Shown here: positions 6,898 through 15,981 of the stretch, one piece after another
How positions within the stretch are numbered: position 1 is the stretch's first letter
How the letters are laid out: each line of letters starts with the position of its first letter
DNA from: JAGVSZ01 sp019137045
Lineage (GTDB): Bacteria > Pseudomonadota > Gammaproteobacteria > Burkholderiales > SG8-39
Direction of reading: 5' to 3'
Assembly: GCA_046347635.1 (NCBI GenBank)
Contig: JAXMFT010000008.1
Coordinates: 1 to 64,000 of the forward strand
DNA length: 64,000 nt
Program-made: the position numbers and the translations under genes
Notes under the pieces: model-generated
The model's database searches: none
The model's input: the letters and a program-made list of their open reading frames with translations, nothing else
What the model was told of the DNA's origin: nothing

Positions 6898-9758
6898 GGC
6901 TGTTGCGGCGCGCGGTGGCTGCGGACCGACTGGTGCGCGAGCGCGACGAGCACCAGCGCGGTGGCGCCCACCACGAGCGCGAACACGCCCACGTCGAACA
7001 CGAACACGCTCGGCAGCTGAAGCTTGCCGACGAGCGGCAGCTCGACGTCGACGGCCAGCGCGGCGAGGAACGGGCGCGCGACGACCCACGCGCCGGCGCC
7101 GGTGGCGGCCGCGATCAGCAGCCCGGCGCCGATCAGCCGCACCGGCTGGATGTCGAGGCGCGCCTCCGCCCAGCGCGTGCCGCCTGCCATGTACTGCAGG
7201 ATCAGCGCGACCGCCATCGTGAGCCCGGCCACGAAGCCGCCGCCGGGCAGGTTGTGGCCGCGAAGGAGCAGGTAGAGCGCCAGCACGCCGATCACCGGGA
7301 ACATGAGGCGCATGATCACGCCCGGCACGAGCACGTCGTCCGCGGCGGTTGCCGCGCTCTGCTTGCGCTGCTGGGGCGGGGCGTCGAGGCTCTCGCGCGC
7401 CGGACGGAAGCGGCGCAGCAGCGCGTAGACGACGAGCCCCACGGCACCGAGCACCGTGATCTCGCCCAGCGTGTCGAAGCCGCGGAAGTCGACCAGGATC
7501 ACGTTGACGACGTTCGTCCCGCCCCCTGCGGGATAGGCTTGCGTCACGAAATACCGCGAGACGGTTTCGGGCAGCGGGCGCGTCATCACCGCATAGGCGA
7601 GCGTCGCCAGGCCGCCGCCCGCGGCGACCGCGATCGCCAGGTCGCGCAGCCGCCGGGGAGCCGCGGCCCGCGCGCCCGCCCACGTCCAGGCGAACGGGAT
7701 GCGCTGCGGGAGCCAGCGCAGCCCGAGCAGGATGAGCACCGTGGTCACGATCTCGACCAGGAGCTGCGTCAGGGCGAGATCGGGGGCGGAGAACCAGACG
7801 AAGGTGACGCAGGTGACGAGTCCGGCGCCGCCGGCGAGCACGAGCGCGACCAGGCGGTGGAACTTGGCCTGCCAGGCGGCGCCGATCGCGCACGCCGCGC
7901 CCACCACCCACGCGATGGCGAGCGCCGGATCGACGTCGGGCGAAGCCCCCTCGCCGAACGCGAGCCCATGGCGGTAGAGCGGCCCCAGCGCGGCGACGAC
8001 CGCGAGGACCGCCAGCCATCGCAACTGCGGCTGGAGCCGGTTCGTCCCGACGGCCGCTTCGAGCGCGCGCGGCCAGCGCCGCGACACGGCGGCCAGCACG
8101 CGATCGAACACCGCTCGAGCGTCGATCGGCGGCAGGAAGGGGGTGCGTTCCACCCCGCGCGCGAGCTGCGTCTTCAGCAGCCGGTACACGCCGACGCCGC
8201 CGGCGAGCGCGAGGACGCTCATCGCGAGCGGCAGGTTGAAGCCGTGCCAGAGCGCGAGGCTGTACTCGGGCGTGGCCGGGCCGAGCGCCGCACGAGCGGC
8301 GAGGTCGAGCAGCGGACCGACGGTCGCGGCCGGGAAGAGTCCCACCACCACGCAGGCCAGCACCAGCGCCTCGATCGGAAACCGCATCCAGCGCGGCGGC
8401 TCGTGCGGCGCGCGCGGGAGATCCACCGGCGCCGGGCCGAAGAACACCTCGCGAATGAAACGCAGCGAATAGGCGACGCTGAACGCGGCCGCCACCGTGA
8501 CGAGGTAGGGCAGCGCGCGATCCATGGACTGGGACGGGCCCTCCACCGCGAGCGCCTGGGCGAAGAACATCTCCTTGGAGAGAAAGCCATTGAGCAGCGG
8601 CACGCCGGCCATGGCCGCGGCCGCGACCATCGCGAGCGTCGCGGTGATCGGCATGAAGCGGGCGAGACCGCTCAGGCGCCGGATGTCGCGGGTGCCGGTC
8701 TCGTGATCGATGACGCCCGCGGCCATGAAGAGCGACGCCTTGAACGTGGCGTGATTCATCGTGTGGAAAATGGCCGCCACCGCCGCGAGCGGGCTGTTCA
8801 GGCCGAGCAGCAGCGTGATCAGGCCGAGGTGGCTGATGGTGGAGTAGGCGAGCAGCCCCTTCAGGTCGTGCTGGAAGATCGCCGCGTACGCGCCGAGCAC
8901 GAACGAGCACAGGCCGGCGACGCCCACGATCCAGATCCAGGCGTCGGTGCCCGCGAGCACCGGCCACAGGCGCGCCATCAGGAACACGCCCAGCTTCACC
9001 ATCGCGGCCGAATGCAGGTAGGCCGACACCGGCGTCGGCGCCGCCATCGCGTGCGGCAGCCAGAAGTGGAACGGAAACTGCGCGCTCTTGGTGAGGGCGC
9101 CGAGCAGGACGAGGACGAGCGCCGGCAGATAGAGTTCGTGCGCGCGGATTAGATCGCCGGCGGCGAGCACGCGGTCGAGGTCGTAGCTGCCGGCGATGCG
9201 GCCGACGAGCAGCGCGCCGGCGAACAGGCACAGGCCGCCCGCCGACGTGACGACGAGCGCCATCCGGGCGCCGTCGCGCGCGGCGGCGTTGTGGTGCCAG
9301 TAGCCGATCAGCAGAAACGAGAACAGGCTCGTCAGCTCCCAGAAGAAGACGAGCTGGATCAGGTTCCCGGCAAGCACCACGCCGAGCATCGCGCCCATGA
9401 ACGCGAGAAAGAACGAGAAGAAGCGCGGCACCGGATCCTGCGGCGACATGTAGTAGCGCGCGTAGAGGACCACCAGGAAGCCGATGCCGGTGACCAGGAC
9501 GGCGAACAACCACGCGAAGCCGTCCATCCGCAGCGTGAAGCCCAGGCCGAGCTCGGGCAGCCACCGGAACTCGCTGCGGAGCACTTCCGCGCGCGCGACG
9601 TCGGGATAGAACTGCGCAGCGACGAGCAGCGCGGCGAGCGCGATCGCGCCCGCCAGCCAGGCCTCGGCATTGCGCGCGTTCGCCGGAAAGAACAGCGCCC
9701 CGGCGGCGCCGGCGAACGGCAGCGCGAGCAGAGCGATCAGCAGCGTGTCGTCGGACAT
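6894..9758 (-). CDS. mrpA: Mrp-type antiporter subunit A with fused MrpB domain
   Basis: A 954-residue protein: NuoL-like MrpA (residues about 1-760) followed by an MrpB-type C-terminal domain (VLVPGVIMRLMFPVIGVLALYLLLRGHNLPGGGF and onward). This is the fused A-B form found in many proteobacteria (PhaAB), hence a six-gene operon. The core helices carry AGNLIQLVFFWELTSLFSFLLIG (glutamate) and KSAQFPFHFWLPHAMAAPTPVSAYLHSA (lysine/histidine). It exports Na+ in exchange for protons and supports pH and salt homeostasis. The ATG at 9758 was chosen because MSDDTLLIALLALPF is the usual opening. The frame continues upstream, but that part is low-complexity antisense-like sequence. Confidence 0.94.
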   Translation of the reverse strand: MSDDTLLIALLALPFAGAAGALFFPANARNAEAWLAGAIALAALLVAAQFYPDVARAEVLRSEFRWLPELGLGFTLRMDGFAWLFAVLVTGIGFLVVLYARYYMSPQDPVPRFFSFFLAFMGAMLGVVLAGNLIQLVFFWELTSLFSFLLIGYWHHNAAARDGARMALVVTSAGGLCLFAGALLVGRIAGSYDLDRVLAAGDLIRAHELYLPALVLVLLGALTKSAQFPFHFWLPHAMAAPTPVSAYLHSAAMVKLGVFLMARLWPVLAGTDAWIWIVGVAGLCSFVLGAYAAIFQHDLKGLLAYSTISHLGLITLLLGLNSPLAAVAAIFHTMNHATFKASLFMAAGVIDHETGTRDIRRLSGLARFMPITATLAMVAAAAMAGVPLLNGFLSKEMFFAQALAVEGPSQSMDRALPYLVTVAAAFSVAYSLRFIREVFFGPAPVDLPRAPHEPPRWMRFPIEALVLACVVVGLFPAATVGPLLDLAARAALGPATPEYSLALWHGFNLPLAMSVLALAGGVGVYRLLKTQLARGVERTPFLPPIDARAVFDRVLAAVSRRWPRALEAAVGTNRLQPQLRWLAVLAVVAALGPLYRHGLAFGEGASPDVDPALAIAWVVGAACAIGAAWQAKFHRLVALVLAGGAGLVTCVTFVWFSAPDLALTQLLVEIVTTVLILLGLRWLPQRIPFAWTWAGARAAAPRRLRDLAIAVAAGGGLATLAYAVMTRPLPETVSRYFVTQAYPAGGGTNVVNVILVDFRGFDTLGEITVLGAVGLVVYALLRRFRPARESLDAPPQQRKQSAATAADDVLVPGVIMRLMFPVIGVLALYLLLRGHNLPGGGFVAGLTMAVALILQYMAGGTRWAEARLDIQPVRLIGAGLLIAAATGAGAWVVARPFLAALAVDVELPLVGKLQLPSVFVFDVGVFALVVGATALVLVALAHQSVRSHRAPQQP

Positions 9759-9868
9759 GGCGTCTTCTGGGCGAGGCAGGCCCGAGCTTATCAACTCCCC
9801 GCGTCGGCCCGGGAGGGGCGCGCGGCACCAGTGCCGGCGGGTACTCGCGTCGGCGCGAAACCCGCGCC

Positions 9869-12745
9869 CTAGTCCCTCTCTAACGATCTCGCGCCTGGCG
9901 AGCCCGCGCCGACGCGACGCACCAGCGCCTTGCGCAGTTCGCTGAACCACAGCACGGCGCTCGCCATCCCGACGCACACCAGCCACTGACCCGGCTCCAG
10001 CGGCACGGTGCCAAAGGCGACGTTGAGGAACCCGAGGTGGACGACCGCGACCTGCAGCGCCACCGACAGAGCGAGCGCGCCCCACAGCCATGGATTCGTG
10101 AACAGGTGCTGGAAGGCGCTCGCGCGCTCCGAGCGGGCATTGAAGCAGTTGAAGAGCTGGGCGAAGACGAGCACGGTGAAGCCGGCCGTGCGGGCGTTGT
10201 CGAGGTTGCGGCCGCCATCGATCAGCCCGCCGGGCAGGTACAGGTCGATCGTCAGCAGCGTCACCGCCGCCATGACGACGCCCACCTCGATCACGCCTGC
10301 CCACATGCGAGCGTCGATCACCCGGTCGGTCAGCCGGCGCGGCCTGCGGGCCATGACGTCCTCGGTCTCCGGGTCGACGCCCATCGCCAGCGCGGGCGCG
10401 GAGTCGGTGATCAGGTTGATCCACAGAATCTGCGTCGCCAGCAGCGGCAGCACCACCGCCTCACCGGCGCCGGTGAGGCCGATCACGCCGGCGAGGACCA
10501 CGCCGAGGAACACCGTCAGCACCTCCCCCATGTTCGACGACAGCAGGTAGCGCAGGAACTTGCGGATGTTGTCGAAGATGCTGCGTCCCTCGCGGACCGC
10601 CTCCACGATCGTGGCGAAGTTGTCGTCGGCGAGGACCATCTTGGCCGCCTGCTTGGTGACCTCGGTCCCGGTCACGCCCATCGCCACCCCGATGTCCGCT
10701 GCCTTGAGGGCGGGTGCGTCGTTCACGCCGTCGCCGGTCATGGCCACGATGTGCCCGTCGGCCTGCAGCGCGTCGACGATCCGCAGCTTGTGCTGGGGTG
10801 CGACCCGCGCGTACACGGAGGTCCGCCGGACCGCGTCGGCGAACGCCGCCTCGTCCAGCGCGTCGAGCTCGAGCCCGGTGAGCGCGCGCTCGCCGGCCGC
10901 CACGATGCCGAGATCGGCGCCGATGCGCGCCGCCGTGCGCGGATGGTCGCCGGTGATCATCACCACCCGGATGCCGGCGCGATGGGCTTCGCGGATCGCC
11001 ACCGCCGCTTCCGGGCGCGGCGGGTCGATCATGCCGACGGTGCCGGCGAAGATCAGGTCCCGCTCGAGGGCTTCGCCCAGCGCCGCGTCCTCGCCCGGCG
11101 CGAGCGGGCGGTAGGCCACCGCGAGGGTGCGCAGCGCCGCATCGGACAGCACGTCGACGTCGGCCAGGATCCGCGCGCGCCGTGCGTCGTCCAGTGCGAC
11201 CGCTTCGATCCCCTCGCGGACGCGGGTGCAGCGCCGGAGCAGGACGTCGGGCGCGCCCTTGCTGATCACTACGACCGCGTCGTCGTGCTCGTGGTCGACC
11301 TCGATGGTCGACGCCATCTTGCGCTCGGAGGTGAAGGGGATCTCGCCGATCCGGTCGAAGCGCCGCGCGCGGCGTTCGGCCACGCCGAGCTTGCGCTCGG
11401 CGACCAGGAACGCGGCGTCGGTGGGGTCGCCCTGGATCTCCCATGTCTCGTCCCCGGTCCGGCGGAGTGCGGCGTTGCCGGCCAGGCTGCCGCCACTGAG
11501 CACCACGATCTCTTCGGCCAGCAGTGGCCCGGCGTCCACGCTGCCACCCTCATGCTCGACCCGGCCCTCGGGTGCGTAGCCGACGCCGGTAATGCGGGCT
11601 GCGCCCGAGGCAGTCACGACCCGCTCGATGGTCATCTCCGAGCGGGTCAGCGTGCCGGTCTTGTCCGAGCAGATCACCGACGCGGAACCCAGCGTCTCCA
11701 CCGAGGAGAGCTTCCTGACGATGGCGTTGCGCTTGGCCATCCGCTGCACGCCGATCGCGAGCACGACCGACAGGATCGCCGGCAGCCCCTCGGGAACGGC
11801 CGCCACCGCCAGCGACACGCCGAGCAGCAGGACGGGGATGACGTCGGCGACGGTGCGGATGTCGGAGATGAGGAGCACGGTCGCGACCACCACCACCGCG
11901 ATGACGACGACCGCGATGCCGAGCATGCGTCCGATGCGCCTCACCTCCTTCTGCAGCGGGGTCGGCTCCTCCTCGGTCGCCTCGAGCATCCCGGCGATCG
12001 AGCCCATCTGGGTTTCCATCCCGGTGGCGGTGACGATGGCGCGGCCGGTGCCCCGCACGACGGCGGTGCCCTTGAAGACCATGTCGAGTCGATCGCCGAG
12101 GGCCGCCGGACCGGACAGGGTCGCCGCGTCCTTGAGCACGGGCTCGCTCTCGCCGGTCAGCGAGGCTTCCTGCACGCGCAGGGACGCGGCCTGCACGAGG
12201 CGCGCGTCCGCACCCACCGCTTCGCCCTCGCCGAGCACGAGCACGTCGCCGCGCACCAGTGCCGCGCTGGGGATGCGCTGCAGGTGCCCGTCGCGGATCA
12301 CCGCGGAAGTCGCGGCGGTCATCCGGGCGAGCGCCGCCACGGCGCTCTCCGCCCGGGCCTCCTGTGCAAAGCCCAGGACCGCGTTCACGACCACGATCAG
12401 CGCGATGACGATGGCGTCCACCGGCCAGCCGGCGCGGCCCTCGATCGCCCAGGCGACGAGCGAGACGCCGATCGCCGCCAGGAGCAGGTAGATCAACGGA
12501 TCCTGGAACTGCGCGAGAACCCGCCGCCAGACCGGGATCGGCGGGGCCGCACGGAGCTCGTTCGGTCCGTCCGCCGCGAGGCGGCGTGACGCTTCGTCCG
12601 AGGAAAGCCCGTTCTCGGCATCTGTCCCGAGCGCCCGGAGAACGTCCTCGACGTCCAACACGGACGGGTCGTCGAGCCTGTTCGCCGAGGTCGTGCCGCG
12701 GCCCTGGTCAATCGGATCGCGTGTTCGCCTTGCGGTCCGTTGCAT
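9869..12745 (-). CDS. Type II P-type cation ATPase (SERCA/PMCA-like)
   Basis: A 958-residue ATP-driven cation pump of the inner membrane. Visible landmarks are the N-terminal cation-ATPase domain with GLSSDEASRRLAADGPNEL, TGES (197-200, actuator), PEGLPA (318-323, ion-binding helix M4), the phosphorylation site DKTGTLT (Asp361), GDGVNDAPALK in the hinge, and an M6 segment WINLITDSAPALAMG holding the Asn/Thr/Asp pattern of Ca2+-type pumps. Ion specificity (Ca2+, or Na+/K+ as in some bacterial relatives) cannot be settled by reading. It lies 110 bp upstream of mrpA on the same strand, so co-transcription with the antiporter is plausible. The predicted ribosome site GGAGCAGG precedes the ATG. 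Confidence 0.93.
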   Translation of the reverse strand: MQRTARRTRDPIDQGRGTTSANRLDDPSVLDVEDVLRALGTDAENGLSSDEASRRLAADGPNELRAAPPIPVWRRVLAQFQDPLIYLLLAAIGVSLVAWAIEGRAGWPVDAIVIALIVVVNAVLGFAQEARAESAVAALARMTAATSAVIRDGHLQRIPSAALVRGDVLVLGEGEAVGADARLVQAASLRVQEASLTGESEPVLKDAATLSGPAALGDRLDMVFKGTAVVRGTGRAIVTATGMETQMGSIAGMLEATEEEPTPLQKEVRRIGRMLGIAVVVIAVVVVATVLLISDIRTVADVIPVLLLGVSLAVAAVPEGLPAILSVVLAIGVQRMAKRNAIVRKLSSVETLGSASVICSDKTGTLTRSEMTIERVVTASGAARITGVGYAPEGRVEHEGGSVDAGPLLAEEIVVLSGGSLAGNAALRRTGDETWEIQGDPTDAAFLVAERKLGVAERRARRFDRIGEIPFTSERKMASTIEVDHEHDDAVVVISKGAPDVLLRRCTRVREGIEAVALDDARRARILADVDVLSDAALRTLAVAYRPLAPGEDAALGEALERDLIFAGTVGMIDPPRPEAAVAIREAHRAGIRVVMITGDHPRTAARIGADLGIVAAGERALTGLELDALDEAAFADAVRRTSVYARVAPQHKLRIVDALQADGHIVAMTGDGVNDAPALKAADIGVAMGVTGTEVTKQAAKMVLADDNFATIVEAVREGRSIFDNIRKFLRYLLSSNMGEVLTVFLGVVLAGVIGLTGAGEAVVLPLLATQILWINLITDSAPALAMGVDPETEDVMARRPRRLTDRVIDARMWAGVIEVGVVMAAVTLLTIDLYLPGGLIDGGRNLDNARTAGFTVLVFAQLFNCFNARSERASAFQHLFTNPWLWGALALSVALQVAVVHLGFLNVAFGTVPLEPGQWLVCVGMASAVLWFSELRKALVRRVGAGSPGARSLERD

Positions 12746-12783
12746 GCCTGCTCCAGGGAGGAGAATGGCTCAAGCGCATCGCC

Positions 12784-13116
12784 TCAGCCGGCATCCGGGA
12801 TCTGCTTCATGAAATGGGCGACGCCGACCACCTTCTCGACCGGCACGACGAACGCGATTCCCCTGCCGGTTTCGTTCAGCTGCCCGGCGCGGACGATCGC
12901 GTCGAGGATCGCTTCGGTTCGAGCCGAATAGACGACGGTCAGCACGATCTCCTTCTCCGGTTCGATCGACATGCCGAAGATCTTCTCGTGCTCGTTGATC
13001 CCCGCGCCGCGCCCGAACAGCACGGTGCTTCCGCGTGCGCCGGCCTTCAGCGCCGCCTCCAGCACGGTGCTGCCCCATCCTTTCCGGACAATGCTCACGA
13101 TCAGAGAGGCGTCCAT
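12784..13116 (-). CDS. PII-like signalling protein
   Basis: A 110-residue protein with the ferredoxin-like PII fold pattern: an N-terminal strand DASLIVSIVRKGWGSTVLEAALKAGARGSTVLFGRG, a loop with HEKIFG, then EPEKEIVLTVVYSARTEAILDAI and a final strand GIAFVVPVEKVVGVAHF. It has no obvious uridylylation tyrosine in the T-loop, so it is a PII-like rather than a classical GlnB/GlnK protein. It sits 2 bp behind two DUF1538 membrane genes. Other PII-like proteins bind nucleotides and gate a partner transporter, and here the DUF1538 pair is the obvious partner (inference). Confidence 0.85.
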   Translation of the reverse strand: MDASLIVSIVRKGWGSTVLEAALKAGARGSTVLFGRGAGINEHEKIFGMSIEPEKEIVLTVVYSARTEAILDAIVRAGQLNETGRGIAFVVPVEKVVGVAHFMKQIPDAG

Positions 13117-13118
13117 TC

Positions 13119-13853
13119 TCACGACTCCTTGCGGTGGTCTTTCCAGCGGACGAGAAGGCCCAGCGCCATGACCGACACGACGGGCGCGAGGGCGATGAGC
13201 GAGACCAGGCCGAGACCATGAACGAGCGGATCCTGGTCGCCCGTGGCCGATGATGCGCCGAAGGCGAGCGCGAGGAGGAAGCTGTTGGCCAGCGGCCCGG
13301 TCGCGACGCCCCCGGCATCGACGGCGATCGCGACGAACTCCTTCTCGCTGAACCACATGATGGCGACGACGAGCGCGTAGCCCGGCGCCAGCAGGTAGAG
13401 CAACGGAATGCCGTAGCCGATCCTGAGCAGCCCGAAGCCCACCGCCAGGGCCACCCCCACGCAGACCGCGATGAGCACCATCGACTGCCGGATCGATCCG
13501 GCCGACGCGTCCTCGACCTGGCCAGCCAGGATGCGCACCGCGGGTTCGCCCCAGGTCGTCGCGAAACCGAGGAGGATCCCGAGCGACGCGACCACCCACG
13601 GGCCGGGCAGCGACCCGAGCGCTTCGCCGATCAACCGTCCAAAAGGCAGGAACGCGATGCTTACCCCGAGCAGAAACAGGAACAGTCCCGCCGCCGCGAC
13701 GAGGGTCCCCGTCAGGATGCGGGAGACCTCCTTGCCCGGCAAGCGGAGGAAGAGCACCTGGAAGACCGCGAAGAGCACGACGAGCGGCAGCACCGCCAGC
13801 ATGACGCTCCAGGCCGTGCCGCCGAGGTGCTCCAGCGCGAGCGCGTCGCTCAC
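13119..13853 (-). CDS. DUF1538 membrane protein (second of pair)
   Basis: A 244-residue integral membrane protein with about seven hydrophobic segments. It has the DUF1538 signatures LFAVFQVLFLRLPGKEVSRIL (residues about 29-49), GVSIAFLPFGRLIG, and GFATTWGEPAVRILAGQVE. DUF1538 pairs have, as I recall, been reported from a halophile as a two-component monovalent-cation/proton antiporter (UmpAB). The position next to mrp and a cation ATPase fits that, but function here is inferred. Its start overlaps the stop of the upstream DUF1538 gene by 4 bp, and the PII-like gene follows 2 bp later. Confidence 0.85.
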   Translation of the reverse strand: MSDALALEHLGGTAWSVMLAVLPLVVLFAVFQVLFLRLPGKEVSRILTGTLVAAAGLFLFLLGVSIAFLPFGRLIGEALGSLPGPWVVASLGILLGFATTWGEPAVRILAGQVEDASAGSIRQSMVLIAVCVGVALAVGFGLLRIGYGIPLLYLLAPGYALVVAIMWFSEKEFVAIAVDAGGVATGPLANSFLLALAFGASSATGDQDPLVHGLGLVSLIALAPVVSVMALGLLVRWKDHRKES

Positions 13854-14545
13854 CGCGGCAGCAATCCGAGCAGCAGGACGACGATGATCGGCCCCGCCGA
13901 CGCCAACCCCAGAAGTCCGAACCCGTCCGTGACGGCTGACCGCCCGGAGAGGACGGAGCTCAGCCCGAGCGCCAGGGCAAGCAGAACCGGCGCGGTCAGC
14001 ACACCGGTCGTGACGCTGCCCGCGTCATAGGCGAGCGGCACGAGCTCCGCCGGAGCGAGCGCGGACAGGAGGAGCATCGGCAGGTAGACGGCTGCCAGCA
14101 AGTACCTCATGGAAAACCCGTAGACGACGCGCAGGAGGGCGACCGCCGCGAAGAGCCCGACACCCGCCGCGATGAGGTAGACGAGGGGCTGCCCGGAGAC
14201 GGCGCCTTGCGAGACCGCTTCGACCTGCCCGGAAAGGACCAGAACGTCAGGCTCCGCGACCGTGGTGGCAAAGCCCAGGGCGAAGGCGACCGCGAGGATC
14301 AGCCACAGCGAACCTTTCCTCGGCAGCTCGGCGCCGACGAACCGGCCCATCGGCAGGACCCCGAGGTCGATCCCGGTGAAGAGCAGCAGCAGGCCGAGGA
14401 TCGCGAGGATCGAGCCCGCGAGAAACTGGAGAAACACCGCGGCGGGCGCCTGGACGAGGGCGACCTGCAGCACGCAGACCGTGCCGATCAGGGGCGCGAT
14501 GGCCTTGAGGACTTCGGGCAGTCTTTCTCGAAAGAGTGCGAGCAT
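13850..14545 (-). CDS. DUF1538 membrane protein (first of pair)
   Basis: A 231-residue polytopic membrane protein, paralogous to its downstream neighbour. It has APAAVFLQFLAGSILAILGLLLLFTGIDLGVLPMGRFVG and GFATTVAEPDVLVLSGQVE, the same E-P-x-V-x-x-LxGQVE motif as in the second copy. Two half-size homologues in one operon suggest a heterodimeric transporter. The start is MLALFRERLPEVLKAIAPL. A TTGACA-like -35 lies about 220 bp upstream (see the intergenic entry). It is the first gene of a three-gene operon with the second DUF1538 gene and the PII-like gene. Confidence 0.85.
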   Translation of the reverse strand: MLALFRERLPEVLKAIAPLIGTVCVLQVALVQAPAAVFLQFLAGSILAILGLLLLFTGIDLGVLPMGRFVGAELPRKGSLWLILAVAFALGFATTVAEPDVLVLSGQVEAVSQGAVSGQPLVYLIAAGVGLFAAVALLRVVYGFSMRYLLAAVYLPMLLLSALAPAELVPLAYDAGSVTTGVLTAPVLLALALGLSSVLSGRSAVTDGFGLLGLASAGPIIVVLLLGLLPR

Positions 14546-14857
14546 CGTGGCGGTTGCGCTTTCCTGATACTGAGAGTGGCGGCGCGCGATGTCGGCGCGC
14601 GGTCCCTACGGCGATCGAATTCCGCGGACCCCGTTGACCCGTTCTTGCCCGGGTTTGAAGACCGGCCGTGCCGACGGCGCGGTCGAAGATCGATGGGCAG
14701 CGGATGCCGGCGATCCGCGCAATCGCGCGCCGGCAACCGGACGTTCCTACCGTCAGGTGTTCTGCCTTGTCAAGCGCCGATGCTCGCAGGGACCGCATCC
14801 TCGTGGCGCCACCCGCGAAGGTTGCCACTGGAGACCCGGCTTGCCGGTCCGGTCGGG
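14546..14857. other. Intergenic region upstream of the DUF1538 operon
   Basis: 312 bp between the end of the ABC permease gene and the DUF1538 operon, both read leftward. No gene is supported. On the minus strand a perfect TTGACA (14773-14768) is followed, after 17-18 bases, by GTAGGA/TAGGAA, a weak -10. This would give a leader of roughly 190 nt for the DUF1538 operon. A GCGCGC-N7-GCGCGC repeat lies at 14582-14600. The promoter call is weak. Confidence 0.35.
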
Positions 14858-15979
14858 CTACGCCATCTGGCCGAGGGTCTTGCGAAAGCGCGCGAGCGAC
14901 ACGGAGAACAGCGCGGTCCCGATGGCGGCGAGGGCGACGAGCTGCGGCCAGACGATCGACAAGCCTGCGCCCCGGTACAGGATCGCCTGCGCGAGCATGA
15001 CGAAATGGGTGGTCGGCGCCGCGAGCATGACGAACTGGACCAACTCGGGCATGCTCTCGCGCGGCGTCGTGCCGCCCGAGAGCATCTGCAGCGGCAGCAG
15101 CACGAGCATCAGCAGCAGCCCGAACTGCGGCATCGAGCGGGCGAGGGTCGCGAGGAAGATGCCCATGGCGGTGGTGGCGAACAGGTGCAGCGCCGTCCCG
15201 GCCAGAAACAGCGCGATCGAGCCCTCGATCGGAACCGCGAGCAGCCCCTGGACGACGAACGCGATCGACAGCCCCGCCGCGACGAGCACCACCAGCCCCA
15301 TCGCCCAGACCTTGCTCATCATGATCTCGAGCGGGGTCACCGGCATGGCCAGCAGATGCTCGACCGTGCCGTGCTCGCGCTCGCGGATGAGCGCGGCGCC
15401 GGTGAGGATGATGGACAGCATGGTGACGTTGTTGATGACCTGCATCACCGCCCCGAACCAGGACTTGTTCAGCTCGGGGTTGAACTGCGCCCGCAGCGCC
15501 AGGCCGACCGGCGGCGTAGTCGCCGCCCGATGGCCTGCCACGAAGGCGCTCACCTCTCCCGTGACGATCGACTGGATGTAGCCGCTGCCGGTGAAGGCCT
15601 GGCTCATGCGCGTGGCGTCGACGTTGAGCTGGATCGTGGGGGTGCGTCCGGCGAGGACGTCCTGCTGGAAGCGCGCGGGGATGATGAGGGCGAAGGTGTC
15701 GAGACCGGCGTCCATCCGGGCGTCCATCTGCCTGGCCGTGATCAGCTCGGGCGGCGCGAAGTACGGCGGGTAGAAGGCGTCGACGATGCGCGCGGAGAGC
15801 GGCGACCGGTCCTCGTCGACGATGGCGATCGGCGCCTTGTTGAGCGTCTCGGGCATCGCGGTCGCAGCCGCATAGATCGAGAACGTGAAGGCGTAGGCGA
15901 TCAGCACGAGCATCGTCGGATCGCGCAGCAGGCTGCGGAGCTCCTTGACGCCCAGGTGCAGGATATTGGCCGCGCGCAT
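14858..15979 (-). CDS. ABC-2 type permease (YhhJ-like)
   Basis: A 373-residue ABC-2 family membrane protein. It has one N-terminal helix (PTMLVLIAYAFTFSIYAAATA), a large periplasmic domain (DEDRSPLSARIVDAFYPPYF onward, residues about 50-170), then five helices including LIREREHGTVEHLLAMPVTPLEIM, the usual cytoplasmic loop. It is the last gene of an HlyD-RbbA-permease operon whose order matches E. coli yhiI-rbbA-yhhJ. The likely role is export of a small or hydrophobic compound with its partners, substrate unknown. The ATG at 15979 follows the rbbA stop after 2 bp. The frame extends upstream only as antisense-like sequence. Confidence 0.9.
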   Translation of the reverse strand: MRAANILHLGVKELRSLLRDPTMLVLIAYAFTFSIYAAATAMPETLNKAPIAIVDEDRSPLSARIVDAFYPPYFAPPELITARQMDARMDAGLDTFALIIPARFQQDVLAGRTPTIQLNVDATRMSQAFTGSGYIQSIVTGEVSAFVAGHRAATTPPVGLALRAQFNPELNKSWFGAVMQVINNVTMLSIILTGAALIREREHGTVEHLLAMPVTPLEIMMSKVWAMGLVVLVAAGLSIAFVVQGLLAVPIEGSIALFLAGTALHLFATTAMGIFLATLARSMPQFGLLLMLVLLPLQMLSGGTTPRESMPELVQFVMLAAPTTHFVMLAQAILYRGAGLSIVWPQLVALAAIGTALFSVSLARFRKTLGQMA

Positions 15980-15981
15980 GG

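Noticed and set aside
6903..9152. A 749-codon open frame antisense to mrpA
   Set aside because: It is made of Arg/Glu/Asp/His-rich low-complexity sequence with no family motif. It is a by-product of the high-GC third positions of the mrp genes on the other strand.
10037..12589. An 850-codon open frame antisense to the P-type ATPase gene
   Set aside because: Low-complexity His/Arg/Asp composition with no ribosome site, and fully overlapped by a convincing ATPase.
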